Below are positions 17,901 to 27,474 of a stretch of DNA of 64,000 bases, piece after piece. The DNA is from TK10-74A sp965217625. GTDB lineage: Bacteria > Chloroflexota > Dehalococcoidia > Bin125. The stretch covers positions 558,001-622,000 of the forward strand of contig OZ244557.1 of NCBI GenBank assembly GCA_965217625.1. The letters run 5' to 3'. The notes beneath the pieces were generated by a model. The model saw nothing but the letters and a program-made list of their open reading frames with translations, was not told where the DNA came from and ran no database searches. Position 1 is the first letter of the stretch; the number at the start of each line of letters is the position of its first letter. The position numbers and the translations under genes were made by a program.

Positions 17901-19244
17901 TCAGTCGGGCGAGTGCTCCCAGTCCACCATCAGCACCTCGACCTCCTCCCCCACCGAGACGCGATCGCGCTCCGCCGGACAGACCGCGTAGCCGTTCGCG
18001 TAGGCCATCGACGTCAGCACGCCCGACCCCTGCGGGCCCGTCAGGCGGGCGTGCCAGCGCCCGTCGGCGGCCCGCTCCACGATCGCCCGCGCGTAGACCC
18101 GGCGCGCGTCCGTGTTCACGATCTCCTCGTCGGCCACTGCCGTCACCACGGGCCGCGACTGCACCTGCCGCCCCTGCATCTTGAGCAGCGCCGGCCGCCC
18201 GAACAGCTCGAACGCCAGCAGCGACGAGACCGGGTTGCCCGGCAGGCCGATGTGCGGCACGAGCCGCCCGTCGGGGGCCGTGAAGCGGCCGAAGGCCAGG
18301 GGCTTGCCGGGCTTCATCCGCACCGTCCAGAAGCGCACCTCGCCCTCCCGCGCCAGCACCTCCTTGACGACGTCGAAGTCCCCGCGCGACACCCCCGCCG
18401 AGGTCACCACCATGTCGGCCGCCGCCACCGCCTCGGCGATCTTCGCGGTCAGCGCCGGCACGGTGTCCTCCGCGATGCCCGACAGCACCGGCACGCCCCC
18501 GTACTCCTCGACCAGCGCCGCCAGGCCGTAGGCGTTGCTGTCGTAGATCTTGCCCGGCGCCGGCGGCGCCCCCTCCCTCGACGCGCCCGGCGTCAGCAGC
18601 TCGTCCCCGGTGGAGAGGATCGCGACGCGCGGCCGCCGCACGACCGACACCGCCCCGATCCCCATCGAGGCCAGCACCGCGATCCCGGCGCCCCGCAGCA
18701 CCAGCCCCCGCGTCAGGATCAGCGCCCCCCGGCGCACATCCTCCCCGCGGCGGCGGATGTTCGCGCCGGGACGGGCCGCCTTCAGCACGCGCACGCTGCG
18801 CCGCGCGGCGCCGTCGGACTGGCCCGCTTGGCCCGGCGCGCGCAGCCCCGTCTCGTCGGTCTCCTCGAATGGGACGATCGAGTCCGCGCCGTCGGGCATG
18901 GGAGCGCCCGTCATGATGCGCACGGCCTCGCCCGGCCCGACGACGCCCTCGTACAGGTAGCCCGCCGCCAGCTCGCCGATCACGCGCAGCTCGGCCGCAC
19001 CGTCGCCATCGAGGTCCGCGCCGGCCGGCGCCGTGTCCGCCGCTTGCACCGCGTAGCCGTCCATGGCCGTGTTGTCGCGCGGCGGGATGTCGAACGGCGC
19101 GACGACGTCCTCCGCCAGCACCTGGCCGGTGGCCTCGCGGATCGGACGCAGTTCCGCCGGCATCTCCTCGACGAGGTCCAGGATGCGCGCCAGCGCCTCC
19201 TCGACGGGCAGCATGTCCGCGGGCGGCTCGGTCTGCCGGGGCAT
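17901..19244 (-). CDS. moeA: Molybdopterin molybdotransferase
   Basis: Inserts molybdate into adenylylated molybdopterin, the last general step of molybdenum cofactor synthesis. The 447-residue protein shows the MoeA N-terminal domain (REATGQVLAEDVVAPFDIPP, NTAMDGYAV), MTGAPMPDGADSIVPFE, the MPT-binding domain (ILSTGDELLTPG, SAGVSRGDFDVVKEVL), GLPGNPVSSLLAFELF and a C-terminal beta domain. It has no other moa or mob genes beside it. It follows a small Lrp-type gene by 46 bases on the same strand. Confidence 0.94.
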   Translation of the reverse strand: MPRQTEPPADMLPVEEALARILDLVEEMPAELRPIREATGQVLAEDVVAPFDIPPRDNTAMDGYAVQAADTAPAGADLDGDGAAELRVIGELAAGYLYEGVVGPGEAVRIMTGAPMPDGADSIVPFEETDETGLRAPGQAGQSDGAARRSVRVLKAARPGANIRRRGEDVRRGALILTRGLVLRGAGIAVLASMGIGAVSVVRRPRVAILSTGDELLTPGASREGAPPAPGKIYDSNAYGLAALVEEYGGVPVLSGIAEDTVPALTAKIAEAVAAADMVVTSAGVSRGDFDVVKEVLAREGEVRFWTVRMKPGKPLAFGRFTAPDGRLVPHIGLPGNPVSSLLAFELFGRPALLKMQGRQVQSRPVVTAVADEEIVNTDARRVYARAIVERAADGRWHARLTGPQGSGVLTSMAYANGYAVCPAERDRVSVGEEVEVLMVDWEHSPD

Positions 19245-19290
19245 CGGCCCGCCTTTCTCCGCGTGCGCGGGGCGCGTGCGGGCGGAGTGT

Positions 19291-19542
19291 CTAGTCGAGC
19301 ATCAGCGTCAGGCAGGTCGTGGTGCGCTTCACGCCCGTGATCGTCTGGATCGCTTCGGTGATGCAGTTGCCGAGCTTGTTCAGGTCCTCGGCCTCGATCT
19401 GCGCGACGACGTCGAACGGGCCGGTCACGGTGTCCACCTGCGTCACCTTCGCGGCCCGGTGGTGGATCACCTTGAGGCGGTCCGCGACAGCTTTCGCGGT
19501 TCCCACTTCGGTCTCGATCAGGACATAGCTCTTGACGGCCAT
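19291..19542 (-). CDS. Stand-alone Lrp/AsnC ligand-binding (RAM) domain protein
   Basis: Only 83 residues, corresponding to the C-terminal effector-binding domain of Lrp/AsnC regulators (AVKSYVLIETEVGTAKAV, TVTGPFDVVAQIEAEDLNKL, ITGVKRTTTCLTLMLD). It lacks the DNA-binding helix-turn-helix. Such small proteins may sense amino acids or act as partners of full-length regulators; the ligand cannot be told from sequence. The ATG at 19542 has GGAAGGAG upstream. It is divergent from pheS. Confidence 0.88.
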   Translation of the reverse strand: MAVKSYVLIETEVGTAKAVADRLKVIHHRAAKVTQVDTVTGPFDVVAQIEAEDLNKLGNCITEAIQTITGVKRTTTCLTLMLD

Positions 19543-19582
19543 GGCAGCGCCCGCTCCTTCCGTTCTCCGGTTGATCGGCGCG

Positions 19583-19588
19583 AGTGTA
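19583..19588 (-). promoter_or_regulatory. Extended -10 box for the Lrp-type gene and moeA
   Basis: Minus-strand TACACT preceded by TGC (extended -10), about 40 bases before the ATG at 19542. No clear -35. Confidence 0.45.
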
Positions 19589-19621
19589 GCAGCGTCGCCG
19601 CCCCGCCTCCGCTGATCGCGA

Positions 19622-19650
19622 TTGCCCTCCGCTGGGGCCGTGAGTACGGT
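19622..19650 (+). promoter_or_regulatory. sigma70-type promoter giving leaderless pheST
   Basis: -35 TTGCCC (19622-19627), exactly 17 bases, -10 TACGGT (19645-19650), then 7 bases to the pheS ATG at 19658. Transcription would start at the ATG. No attenuator or T-box can fit between promoter and gene. Confidence 0.65.
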
Positions 19651-19657
19651 GACCGCG

Positions 19658-20743
19658 ATGCCGCCTCCCGACCTCGCCGCCCTGGAAGCCGACGCCCGCC
19701 GCGACCTTACCGCCGCGACCGACGCGGCCGCGCTGGACGACTGGCGCACGCGCTACCTGGGCCGCAAGGGGCTGCTGACGGGCGTCCTGCGCGGCGTCCG
19801 CGATCTGCCCGCGGCGGACCGGCCCGCGATCGGCCAGGGCGCGAACCGGCTCAAGAACGCGCTCGAAGCTGCCCTCGACGAGCACCGCCAGGCGCTGCGG
19901 CGCAGCGCCGCCGCCACGCAGGCCGCCGCCTCGATCGACGTGACGCTGCCCGCGCGCTCCTTGCCCCAGGGCCAGCTGCACCCCGTCACACTCACCCGTC
20001 GCGCCATGGAGCGCGTCTTCCGCGAGATGGGCTTCGACGTCGTCGAGGGCCCCGAGGTCGAATGGGACACGTACAACTTCGACCGCCTGCGCATCCCGCG
20101 CGACCACCCCGCGCGCGACATGTGGGACACGATCTGGATCGACCCGGAGCGGGCCGATCCGGCAGGGCCCGCCGGCGACCCGGCGGACGCGCAGCAGCCG
20201 CCCCCCCGGCGGCTGCTGCGCACGCACACCTCGCCGATGCAGATCCGCTATCTGGAGACGCACGCGCCGCCGATCCGCGTGATCGTGCCCGGGGCCTGCT
20301 ACCGCTACGAGGCGACCGACGCCACGCACGAATGGATGCTGACCCAGATCGAGGGGCTCGTCATCGACGAGGGCGTCTCGTTCCCCCACCTCAAGGGCAC
20401 GTTGGAGTCGTTCGTGCACCGCTTCCTCGGCCCCGATCTGGAGACCCGCTTCCGCTGCGACTACTTCCCCTTCGTCGAGCCCGGCGCGGAACTCGGCATC
20501 CGCTGGGCGGATCGCTGGCTGGAGGTGCTGGGGGCGGGCATGGTGCACCCGGAGATCATCGAGGCGGCCGGGCTCGACCCGGAGCGCTACACCGGCTTCG
20601 CCTTCGGCATGGGCATCGAGCGCTTCGCGATGCTGCGCTACGGCATCGACGACATCCGCTACTTCTACGCCAACGACCTGCGCTTCCTCGAACAGTTCCG
20701 CGGAGAGGCCGGCCGCGGCGCCGCCGCCGGGAGCGCGACGTGA
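19658..20743 (+). CDS. pheS: Phenylalanyl-tRNA synthetase alpha subunit
   Basis: Catalytic subunit of the class II heterotetramer. The 361 residues show an N-terminal coiled region (TRYLGRKGLLTGVLRGVRDL), motif 2 LLRTHTSPMQIR with YRYEATDATHEW, and motif 3 GFAFGMGIERFAMLRYGIDDIRYFY. The ATG at 19658 is preferred to an in-frame TTG at 19622, because the latter is itself the -35 hexamer of the promoter. The last codons overlap the pheT start as GTGA. Confidence 0.96.
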   Translation: MPPPDLAALEADARRDLTAATDAAALDDWRTRYLGRKGLLTGVLRGVRDLPAADRPAIGQGANRLKNALEAALDEHRQALRRSAAATQAAASIDVTLPARSLPQGQLHPVTLTRRAMERVFREMGFDVVEGPEVEWDTYNFDRLRIPRDHPARDMWDTIWIDPERADPAGPAGDPADAQQPPPRRLLRTHTSPMQIRYLETHAPPIRVIVPGACYRYEATDATHEWMLTQIEGLVIDEGVSFPHLKGTLESFVHRFLGPDLETRFRCDYFPFVEPGAELGIRWADRWLEVLGAGMVHPEIIEAAGLDPERYTGFAFGMGIERFAMLRYGIDDIRYFYANDLRFLEQFRGEAGRGAAAGSAT

Positions 20744-23196
20744 AGGTCCCGCTGCGCTGGCTGGCCGATTACGTCCCCATCACGCTGCCCGTCGAGGAAC
20801 TCGCGCACCGCCTCTCGATGGCCGGCGCCGAGGTGGAGTCGATCGAGCGCAGCGGCGGCGACTGGGGCGACCTGGTCCGCGTCGGCCTGGTCACCGACGT
20901 GCAGGCGCACCCCGCCGCCGACCGCCTCCTCCTCGCCAGCGTCGACTACGGCGGCGACGCCCCCCAGACGGTCGTCTGCGGCGCGCCCAACGTCGCACAG
21001 GGGCAGAAGATCGCCTTCGCGCTGGAGGGCGCGTCGCTGCTCGACGCGCACTCCGGCAAGCCGCGCAAACTCAAGAAGTCGACGATTCGCGGCGTCGCCT
21101 CCGCCGGCATGGTCTGCTCCGAGCGGGAACTCGGCCTCTCCGATGAGCACGAGGGCATCCTCGTCCTCGACGACGCGGCCGCCGTCGGCACGCCCCTGGC
21201 CGAGGTGCTCGGCGAGACCGTGCTCGACATCGCGCCCACGCCGAACCGCCCCGACCACTTCTCGGTGCTCGGCATTGCCCGCGAGGTGGCCGCGCTGACC
21301 GGTCAGGCCGTGCGGGAGCCCGCCATCGAGTACACCCAGGACGGCCCGCCGATCGCGCGGGCGACATCGGTCGAGATCGCCGACCCTGACCTCTGCGGCC
21401 GCTACGTCGCGACGATCATCCGCGGCATCGAGGTCCGCCCCTCGCCGGACTGGTTGCAGCAACGCCTCATCGCGGCCGGACAGCGGCCGATCAACAACGT
21501 CGTCGACGTGACCAACTTCGTCATGCTGGAGATGGGCCAGCCGCTGCACGCGTTCGACTACGACCGCCTCCGCGGGGGCCGCATCGTGGTGCGCCGGCCC
21601 CGGACGGGCGAGCGCATCACGCTGCTCGACGGCAGCGATCAGCAGTTGGGCCCCGATCATCTGCTGATCGCCGACGCCGAGGTGGGGCTGGCCCTGGCCG
21701 GTGTGATGGGCGGCGCCGACTCCGAAGTCGCGCCGCAGACGACGAACATCCTGCTGGAGGCGGCCAACTTCTCGGGCGCGAACACGCGCCGCACGGCGTC
21801 GGCGCTGAAGCAGCGCACGGAGGCGTCGCTGCGCTTCGAGAAGGGGCTCAACCCGGAACTGGCGGCGCAGGCCTCGGCGCGGGCGATGTGCCTGCTGCTG
21901 GAGACGGCCGGCGGCGTCGCCGACGCCGGCATCGTCGATGCCTACCCCGGCGAGCGGCCGCCGGTCCGAGTACACCTGACGTCGCAGCGGCTGGAACGGA
22001 TCGCCGGCACGGCGCTGCCGACCGAGACCGTGCGCTCGATCCTGAGCGGGCTCGGCTTCCCCACCCGCTGGAAGCCGCCCGGCACGTACGTCGTGGAGAC
22101 GCCGCCGTGGCGCACCGACATCGCCCTGCCCGACGACGTCGTGGAGGAGGTCTGCCGCATCCACGGCTACGACAACCTGCCCAGCCTGGGACTGTCGGGG
22201 CCGCTGCCGGAGCCCAGCGTCGACCGCCGCCTGCTGGTGCGGGAGTCAATCCGCGACGCCCTGGCGGCGAGCGGCTGCAGCGAGGTCATCACCTACGCCG
22301 CGACCAGCGTCGCGGCGCTCGACGGCGTCCCGGCCGGGCCCGCGGGCGCCCCCACGGGAGACGACGCCCTGGCCCTGCTCAACCCCATGAGTTCGCAGTA
22401 CGCACGCATGCGCACGTCGCTGCGGCCGGGCGTGCTGGCCTGCTACGCGGCCAACGCCCGCGGACGGGCGCGGGCCGCCGGACCGCTGCGGCTCTTCGAA
22501 GCGGGCAAGGTCTTCCTGCCCCGGCCCGGCGACCTGCCCCGCGAGCGCACCGACGTCGTGCTGGCGATCGGCGGCGCGCACGCCGCCTCCGCCCACGACG
22601 CCGAGCCCCGCCCCGCGGACCTCTACGACGCCAAGGCCGTCCTCGACGCGGTCGCGAGCGCGCTGCGCCTGCCCTTCGACTACGCGCCCGCCGACCCGCC
22701 CGACGGCGCGCTGCTGCCCGGCGTCAGCGCCCGGGTCGGCGTCGCGCAGGGGGCCGGCAAGCGGCGTCGCGTGACGCCGGTGGGAGTCGTCGGTCAACTC
22801 GACCCCGCCGTCGCGGAGCGGATGGGGATCGCGGGCGCCGTGTTCCTGGCGGAGCTCGACCTCGACGCCCTGGCCGCCATCGACCCCGCGCCGCTGCGCA
22901 TCGGCACGCTGGGCCGCTACCCCGCGGTCGTCGAGGACCTGGCCATCGTCGTCGAGGCCGATCTGCCGGCGGCCCGCGTCGCCGCCATCCTGACGCGGAA
23001 CGCTCTCGTCGAGCGCGCCGACCTGTTCGACGTCTACCGCGGCCCGCAGGTGCCGGAGGGCAAGAAGTCGCTCGCCTACGCGGTCACCTATCGCTCGGCC
23101 GAGCGCACGCTGACCGACGCCGAGATCGCCCGCGTCCGGCGGGGCATCGTCGGACAGCTGCAGCGCGAGTTGTCGGCCAGCATCCGCGAAGGCTGA
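20740..23196 (+). CDS. pheT: Phenylalanyl-tRNA synthetase beta subunit
   Basis: The 818-residue partner of PheS. Order: N-terminal PheT fold (MKVPLRWLADYVPITLPVEEL), EMAP-like tRNA-binding domain (VQAHPAADRLLLASVD, VCGAPNVAQGQKIAFA), B3/B4 editing domain, B5 domains (INNVVDVTNFVMLEMGQPLHAFD lies before them), pseudo-catalytic core and the C-terminal FDX-ACB anticodon-binding domain (YPAVVEDLAIVVEADLPA, then YRGPQVPEGKKSLAYAVTYRS). GTG start in a GTGA overlap with the pheS stop. Confidence 0.96.
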   Translation: MKVPLRWLADYVPITLPVEELAHRLSMAGAEVESIERSGGDWGDLVRVGLVTDVQAHPAADRLLLASVDYGGDAPQTVVCGAPNVAQGQKIAFALEGASLLDAHSGKPRKLKKSTIRGVASAGMVCSERELGLSDEHEGILVLDDAAAVGTPLAEVLGETVLDIAPTPNRPDHFSVLGIAREVAALTGQAVREPAIEYTQDGPPIARATSVEIADPDLCGRYVATIIRGIEVRPSPDWLQQRLIAAGQRPINNVVDVTNFVMLEMGQPLHAFDYDRLRGGRIVVRRPRTGERITLLDGSDQQLGPDHLLIADAEVGLALAGVMGGADSEVAPQTTNILLEAANFSGANTRRTASALKQRTEASLRFEKGLNPELAAQASARAMCLLLETAGGVADAGIVDAYPGERPPVRVHLTSQRLERIAGTALPTETVRSILSGLGFPTRWKPPGTYVVETPPWRTDIALPDDVVEEVCRIHGYDNLPSLGLSGPLPEPSVDRRLLVRESIRDALAASGCSEVITYAATSVAALDGVPAGPAGAPTGDDALALLNPMSSQYARMRTSLRPGVLACYAANARGRARAAGPLRLFEAGKVFLPRPGDLPRERTDVVLAIGGAHAASAHDAEPRPADLYDAKAVLDAVASALRLPFDYAPADPPDGALLPGVSARVGVAQGAGKRRRVTPVGVVGQLDPAVAERMGIAGAVFLAELDLDALAAIDPAPLRIGTLGRYPAVVEDLAIVVEADLPAARVAAILTRNALVERADLFDVYRGPQVPEGKKSLAYAVTYRSAERTLTDAEIARVRRGIVGQLQRELSASIREG

Positions 23197-23202
23197 TAGC
23201 CT
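23197..23202 (+). promoter_or_regulatory. Candidate -10 box for the downstream monooxygenase gene
   Basis: TAGCCT, preceded by TGA as an extended -10, lies immediately after the pheT stop. The expected start near 23209 gives a leader of about 57 bases that ends in AAGGAG before the ATG at 23266. Confidence 0.4.
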
Positions 23203-23265
23203 GCGCGGCAGCCCATCGATCCCCGGCCGCGCAGATCCCGCAACGACCAGGCAAGGAGCCCCGAG

Positions 23266-24453
23266 ATGAAGGTTGGCGTTCACCTCAACTTCCAGAACTA
23301 CCACGACTGGGACCGCTTCGAGCGCAAGGCCGACGAGCCCCAGGAGATCACGGACGCGCAGATCTACGAGGAGGATCTGCACCTGGGCAGCCTCGTCGAG
23401 CCGATGGGCTACGACTCCCTCTGGGCGATCGACCACCACTTCTCGCCCTACATCATGACCGGCGGCGCCGTGCAGAACCTGACCTACTTCGCCGGCATGA
23501 CCAAGCGCATCGACTTCGGCACGATGGTCGTCGTGCTGCCCTGGTACGACCCGATCGCGATCTGCGAGCAGATCTCGGTGCTCGACAACATGCTGCAGGG
23601 GCGCAAGCTGACGATCGGCCTCGGCCGCGGCGCCGGCCAGCGCGAGTTCGACGGCTTCCGCATCCCCATGGGCGAGTCGCGGGGACGCTTCCTGGAATCG
23701 TTGGAGATCCTGCGCAAGGCCTGGACGAGCGAGTTCTTCGCCCACGAGGGCGAGTTCTTCACCATCCCCGAGACGACGATCCGGCCGCGGCCGCGCACGC
23801 CCGACCTGCTCGACCACATGCGGGTCGCCTGGATCAGCCCCGGCACCCTGCGCATCGCCGCCGACGCCGGCCTCGGCATGCTGTTCACCAACCAGAAGAA
23901 GTGGGAGGAGTACCGGGCCGATATGCGCGAGTTCAACGCCGTCCGCGCCGAGCACGGCTGGGGGCCCAAGCAGCCCACCGTGGTCGTCAACGTGGTCTGC
24001 ACAAAGGACCGCGACGAGGGCTGGGAGCGCATGGTGCGCCACGTGACCGAGGCCCAGGAGAGCGTCGAGCGGCACTACCACTTCTCCGACAGCGCCCACT
24101 TCAAGCAGGCCGGGGGCTACGAGTTCTACGAATCGTTCGAGAAGACGCTGAAGAAGAAAAGCCTTGAGGAGATCGGCGAGTTCAACGCCCGCCCCCAGAT
24201 CTTCGGCAGCCCCGAGGAGTGCCTCGATAAGGTGCGCTACATCCAACGCATGACCAGCGCCGAGGAGCTGGTGCTTAACTTCCGCTTCGGCGGCATGCCC
24301 ATCGGCCAGGCCGAGGAGAGCCTGCGTCGCTTCGCCGAAACGGTGCTCGGCGACGTCCAGGCGATCGAGCCGCGGCTCCACGAGTACAGCGAGGACGACG
24401 AGGAAGCGGTCGAGGCGGGCGTTTCAGAGCCATACCGGCTGCCCGGCGCGTAG
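23266..24453 (+). CDS. Luciferase-like flavin-dependent monooxygenase
   Basis: The 395-residue TIM-barrel protein belongs to the bacterial luciferase superfamily, which uses FMNH2 or F420. Diagnostic parts are GYDSLWAIDHHF, ICEQISVLDNMLQGRKLTIGLGRG, RGRFLESLEILRKAWT and a C-terminal region with LVLNFRFGGMPIGQAEESLRRFAE. The AAGGAG ribosome site before the ATG is strong. The substrate is unknown. The C-terminal 30 residues are acidic. A second, smaller family member lies nearby on the other strand (25137-26045), so the locus may serve oxidation of related compounds. Confidence 0.88.
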   Translation: MKVGVHLNFQNYHDWDRFERKADEPQEITDAQIYEEDLHLGSLVEPMGYDSLWAIDHHFSPYIMTGGAVQNLTYFAGMTKRIDFGTMVVVLPWYDPIAICEQISVLDNMLQGRKLTIGLGRGAGQREFDGFRIPMGESRGRFLESLEILRKAWTSEFFAHEGEFFTIPETTIRPRPRTPDLLDHMRVAWISPGTLRIAADAGLGMLFTNQKKWEEYRADMREFNAVRAEHGWGPKQPTVVVNVVCTKDRDEGWERMVRHVTEAQESVERHYHFSDSAHFKQAGGYEFYESFEKTLKKKSLEEIGEFNARPQIFGSPEECLDKVRYIQRMTSAEELVLNFRFGGMPIGQAEESLRRFAETVLGDVQAIEPRLHEYSEDDEEAVEAGVSEPYRLPGA

Positions 24454-24471
24454 CCGTTGTCGGTCGGCGGT

Positions 24472-25116
24472 TCAGGGGCGGCGGCTGCCGATCGGCTGCA
24501 GCATGCGGAGGTCCGTGTCGATCGTGAGGCGGGCGCGCTCGGCGATGGCGGGGCCCGCGGCCTCCCAGAGCGGCACGAGCTCCGCTGCGCCGGGCCTCGG
24601 CCCCACGCTCCGGGTCGCCTCCCAATGCGCGAGATCGTCGTAGCGCGTGATCATGTAGACGCGCGTGTGCGGCGCAACGATCGAGGTCCACTGTCCCAGC
24701 GGACGATGGCCCTGGCCGGCTTCCACCCAGGGCCAAAAGACATCCTCCGAGAGCTCCACGAAGCGGGCCAAGTCCTCCGGCGCGACGTTGAAGGTGCGCA
24801 TCGTGTAGATGCCGGGATCGGCCTCCGGGGCCGGCCCGGCCGGGCTGCGCCGCGTGATCGGCCGTAGTGCGATCACTTCACCCGGCTGCGGAGCCGGGGG
24901 CTGCGCGCGGACGCGCTCCGTCGCCGCCTGCCAGTGCGCCAGGCTGTCGTATCGGGTCAGCGCCAGCACGCAGGCCGGCCGTCCCATGATCACCGCCCAG
25001 ACACCGATCGGTGGGACGTCGCCCTGACTCGCCCACCCCTCCCCCTCCCGCGCCCGCACGAACGCCTCGGCCTCCCCCAGACCAACGTCGAAGCGGCTGA
25101 GCGTGTGGATCGGCAT
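24472..25116 (-). CDS. Duplicated NIPSNAP-type ferredoxin-fold protein
   Basis: The 214-residue protein contains two similar alpha/beta halves (about residues 1-80 and 105-200). The repeated pattern reads VLALTRYDSLAHWQAA in the first half and VYMITRYDDLAHWEAT in the second, typical of NIPSNAP/Dabb-like dimeric alpha-beta barrels, which often bind small molecules. No catalytic residues can be assigned. It begins 20 bases after the neighbouring F420/FMN oxidoreductase gene and is probably co-transcribed with it. The ATG at 25116 is preceded by a G-rich ribosome site. Confidence 0.78.
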   Translation of the reverse strand: MPIHTLSRFDVGLGEAEAFVRAREGEGWASQGDVPPIGVWAVIMGRPACVLALTRYDSLAHWQAATERVRAQPPAPQPGEVIALRPITRRSPAGPAPEADPGIYTMRTFNVAPEDLARFVELSEDVFWPWVEAGQGHRPLGQWTSIVAPHTRVYMITRYDDLAHWEATRSVGPRPGAAELVPLWEAAGPAIAERARLTIDTDLRMLQPIGSRRP

Positions 25117-25136
25117 GTCGTTCCCGCCCCCCTGCC

Positions 25137-26045
25137 TCAGAACTCGGGCGCCAGCGACTTTGCCCACTCGTAGGTGCGATCGCGGGTCTCCCGGTCGTGC
25201 CCCTCGCAGGTGACGATCAACTCCGTGACCCCGATCTGCTTCAGCCGCCGCAACTCCCGCTCCAGCATCGGCTGATCGCCGATCAGCGAGACGCCGGCCG
25301 GGCCCTCGGCGCCGGAGCCGCGGATCACCCGCTGGTACGACGGCAGGTCGCCGTAGAACCGGTACGCGCGGGCGATCCGCTCCGTCGTCGCATCCACGTC
25401 GTCCGTCAGCGCGATCGGCAGCCCCACCACCACCTGGGGGTCGGGCCGCCCCGCCTCTGACGCCGCCTGCCCGATGGTGGGTACGACGACCTCTTCCAAG
25501 TAGCGGGCCCCGGCCAGCCAAGTCACGGTGCCGTCGGCCAGACGGCCTGTCAGGCGCAGCATCTGCGGCCCCAGCGCCGCGACCAGGACCGGCGGCGGCG
25601 GCGCATCGCCCACCCGCAGCTGGGCCCCGCGGACCCGGAAGACCTCCCCCTCGAAGTCGACGCGCTCCCCGTTCAGGAGGCGGCCCAGCAGCGTCAGGTA
25701 CTCGCGCATGTGCCGCACCGGCTTCGAGAAGTCCGCGCCGAATTGGTTCTCGATCACCACCTGATGGCTCAGGCCCACGCCCAGCACGAAGCGCCCGCCC
25801 GTGGCGGCCTGCGCGCTGAGCGCCTGCTGCGCCATCGTGATCGGGTGGCGGGAGTACGTCGGCACGACGTCGACGCCCAGCGTCACCCGCTGCGTGACCG
25901 CGCCCGCGGCGACGATCACCGACATCGTGTCGTGCTCGAAGATGTTGGGCAGCCAGGCCGAGGCGAAGCCGTCGGCGTCGAGCCGGCGGAAGCCCTCGAC
26001 CTTGTCGGCGAACGTCCGGCCCAGCCGCGAACTACCGATCCGCAT
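25137..26045 (-). CDS. Luciferase-like (probably F420-dependent) oxidoreductase
   Basis: The 302-residue LLM-class TIM-barrel protein has FASAWLPNIFEHDTMSVI, TLGVDVVPTYSRHPITMAQQA, GRFVLGVGLSHQVVIENQFG and RHMREYLTLLGRLLNGE. The spacing and the GVDVVPTYSRHP segment resemble F420-dependent members, but the cofactor is inferred. It lies 39 bases after rplT on the same strand and 20 before the NIPSNAP gene. Confidence 0.87.
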   Translation of the reverse strand: MRIGSSRLGRTFADKVEGFRRLDADGFASAWLPNIFEHDTMSVIVAAGAVTQRVTLGVDVVPTYSRHPITMAQQALSAQAATGGRFVLGVGLSHQVVIENQFGADFSKPVRHMREYLTLLGRLLNGERVDFEGEVFRVRGAQLRVGDAPPPPVLVAALGPQMLRLTGRLADGTVTWLAGARYLEEVVVPTIGQAASEAGRPDPQVVVGLPIALTDDVDATTERIARAYRFYGDLPSYQRVIRGSGAEGPAGVSLIGDQPMLERELRRLKQIGVTELIVTCEGHDRETRDRTYEWAKSLAPEF

Positions 26046-26084
26046 GCGGCCCCCGTCCCGATGCGCGGCGCGGCGCGCGGGCGC

Positions 26085-26444
<360 letters not shown>

Positions 26445-26492
26445 GGGGGACCTGCCTTCTTGGACGGGGCCGGGCCGGCCCGCGCCTCGCGA

Positions 26493-26696
26493 TCAGGCTC
26501 CGTAGGGGAGGAGCCGGTTGATCTGCTTCCGCATGCCCCGCGTCTGCACGGGGTGCATCTCCGCCATCGCGTAGAGCTGCCTGCGGTTCTTCTTGGTCTT
26601 GTTGTGGCCGCGGCTGCCCTTCATGCGCATCAGCCGGCCGCTGCCGGTGACCTTGAAGCGCTTCTTGGCCCCGCTGTGGGACTTCATCTTCGGCAT
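26493..26696 (-). CDS. rpmI: 50S ribosomal protein L35
   Basis: The 67-residue L35: MPKMKSHSGAKKRFKVTGSG, GHNKTKKNRRQL. The ATG overlaps the infC stop as TGATG. Second gene of the infC operon. Confidence 0.97.
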   Translation of the reverse strand: MPKMKSHSGAKKRFKVTGSGRLMRMKGSRGHNKTKKNRRQLYAMAEMHPVQTRGMRKQINRLLPYGA

Positions 26697-27328
26697 CAGC
26701 CGGCTGCCTCCTCGGGCGGCGCCTCGGGATCGGGATCCGATGTCCCGCCTTCGGCTTCGGCCGCCGCTTGCTCCGCCTGCTCGCGCAGGAGCGCCGCGGC
26801 GCGCACTTTGTCCTCGGCCACGATCACGCTCATGAAGCGCCCTTCCATGCCGAGGTTCTTTTCGACCGTGAGCGGCAGGCTCTCTTCCGCCTCCAGCCGC
26901 TCCATCATCGTGCGAATCCGCCCCCGGCCGATCTCCGGGTGCGTGATCTCGCGACCGCGGAACATCACCGTGAGCTTCACCTTGTCGCCCGCGCGCAACA
27001 GCTTCGCGGCCGTGCGCAGCTTGAAGTCCATGTCGTGCTGCCCGATGTTGGGCTTCATCTTGACTTCGCGCAGGACCACCCGGCTCTGCTTCTTGCGGCC
27101 TTCGCTCTCTCTCTTGGACTGCTCGTATTTGAACTTGCCGTAGTCCAGGATGCGGGTCACCGGCGGGCGGGCCGTGGGCGCCACCTCGACCAGGTCGAGC
27201 CCGCGATCCCGCGCGATCTGCAACGCCTGCTCCGTGGGCAGGACGCCCAACTGCTCGCCCACGTCGTCGATGACGCGCACTTCCGGAACCCGGATTCGTC
27301 CGTTCAGTCGATGTTCGGCCTTGGCCAG
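26696..27328 (-). CDS. infC: Translation initiation factor IF-3 (probable CTG start)
   Basis: IF-3 binds the 30S subunit, blocks premature subunit joining and rejects non-canonical start codons. The N-terminal domain (RIRVPEVRVIDDVGEQLGV), linker (YEQSKRESEGRKKQ) and C-terminal domain (IGQHDMDFKLRTAAKLL, VMFRGREITHPEIG) are all present. An in-frame TAG at 27340 limits the start. A GTG at 27280 would remove the conserved NGRIRVPE strand and has no ribosome site. The CTG at 27328 has GAGG 6 bases upstream and gives a 210-residue protein with a normal N-terminus. A rare start is typical of infC, where it allows autoregulation. The C-terminal tail is acidic and Pro-rich. Confidence 0.93.
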   Translation of the reverse strand: MAKAEHRLNGRIRVPEVRVIDDVGEQLGVLPTEQALQIARDRGLDLVEVAPTARPPVTRILDYGKFKYEQSKRESEGRKKQSRVVLREVKMKPNIGQHDMDFKLRTAAKLLRAGDKVKLTVMFRGREITHPEIGRGRIRTMMERLEAEESLPLTVEKNLGMEGRFMSVIVAEDKVRAAALLREQAEQAAAEAEGGTSDPDPEAPPEEAAG

Positions 27329-27474
27329 AAACCGCCTCTACTTCCTGACTGTACGACCTGACGGTACAGGCCCGCTATCGGACCGGCTGCCGGACCGGCG
27401 CGCTGCGCACGGGCCCGGACGACGGTCACGGGGGATCGATCCCGATCGGCGAAACCCCGATGGGACAGACCCCC

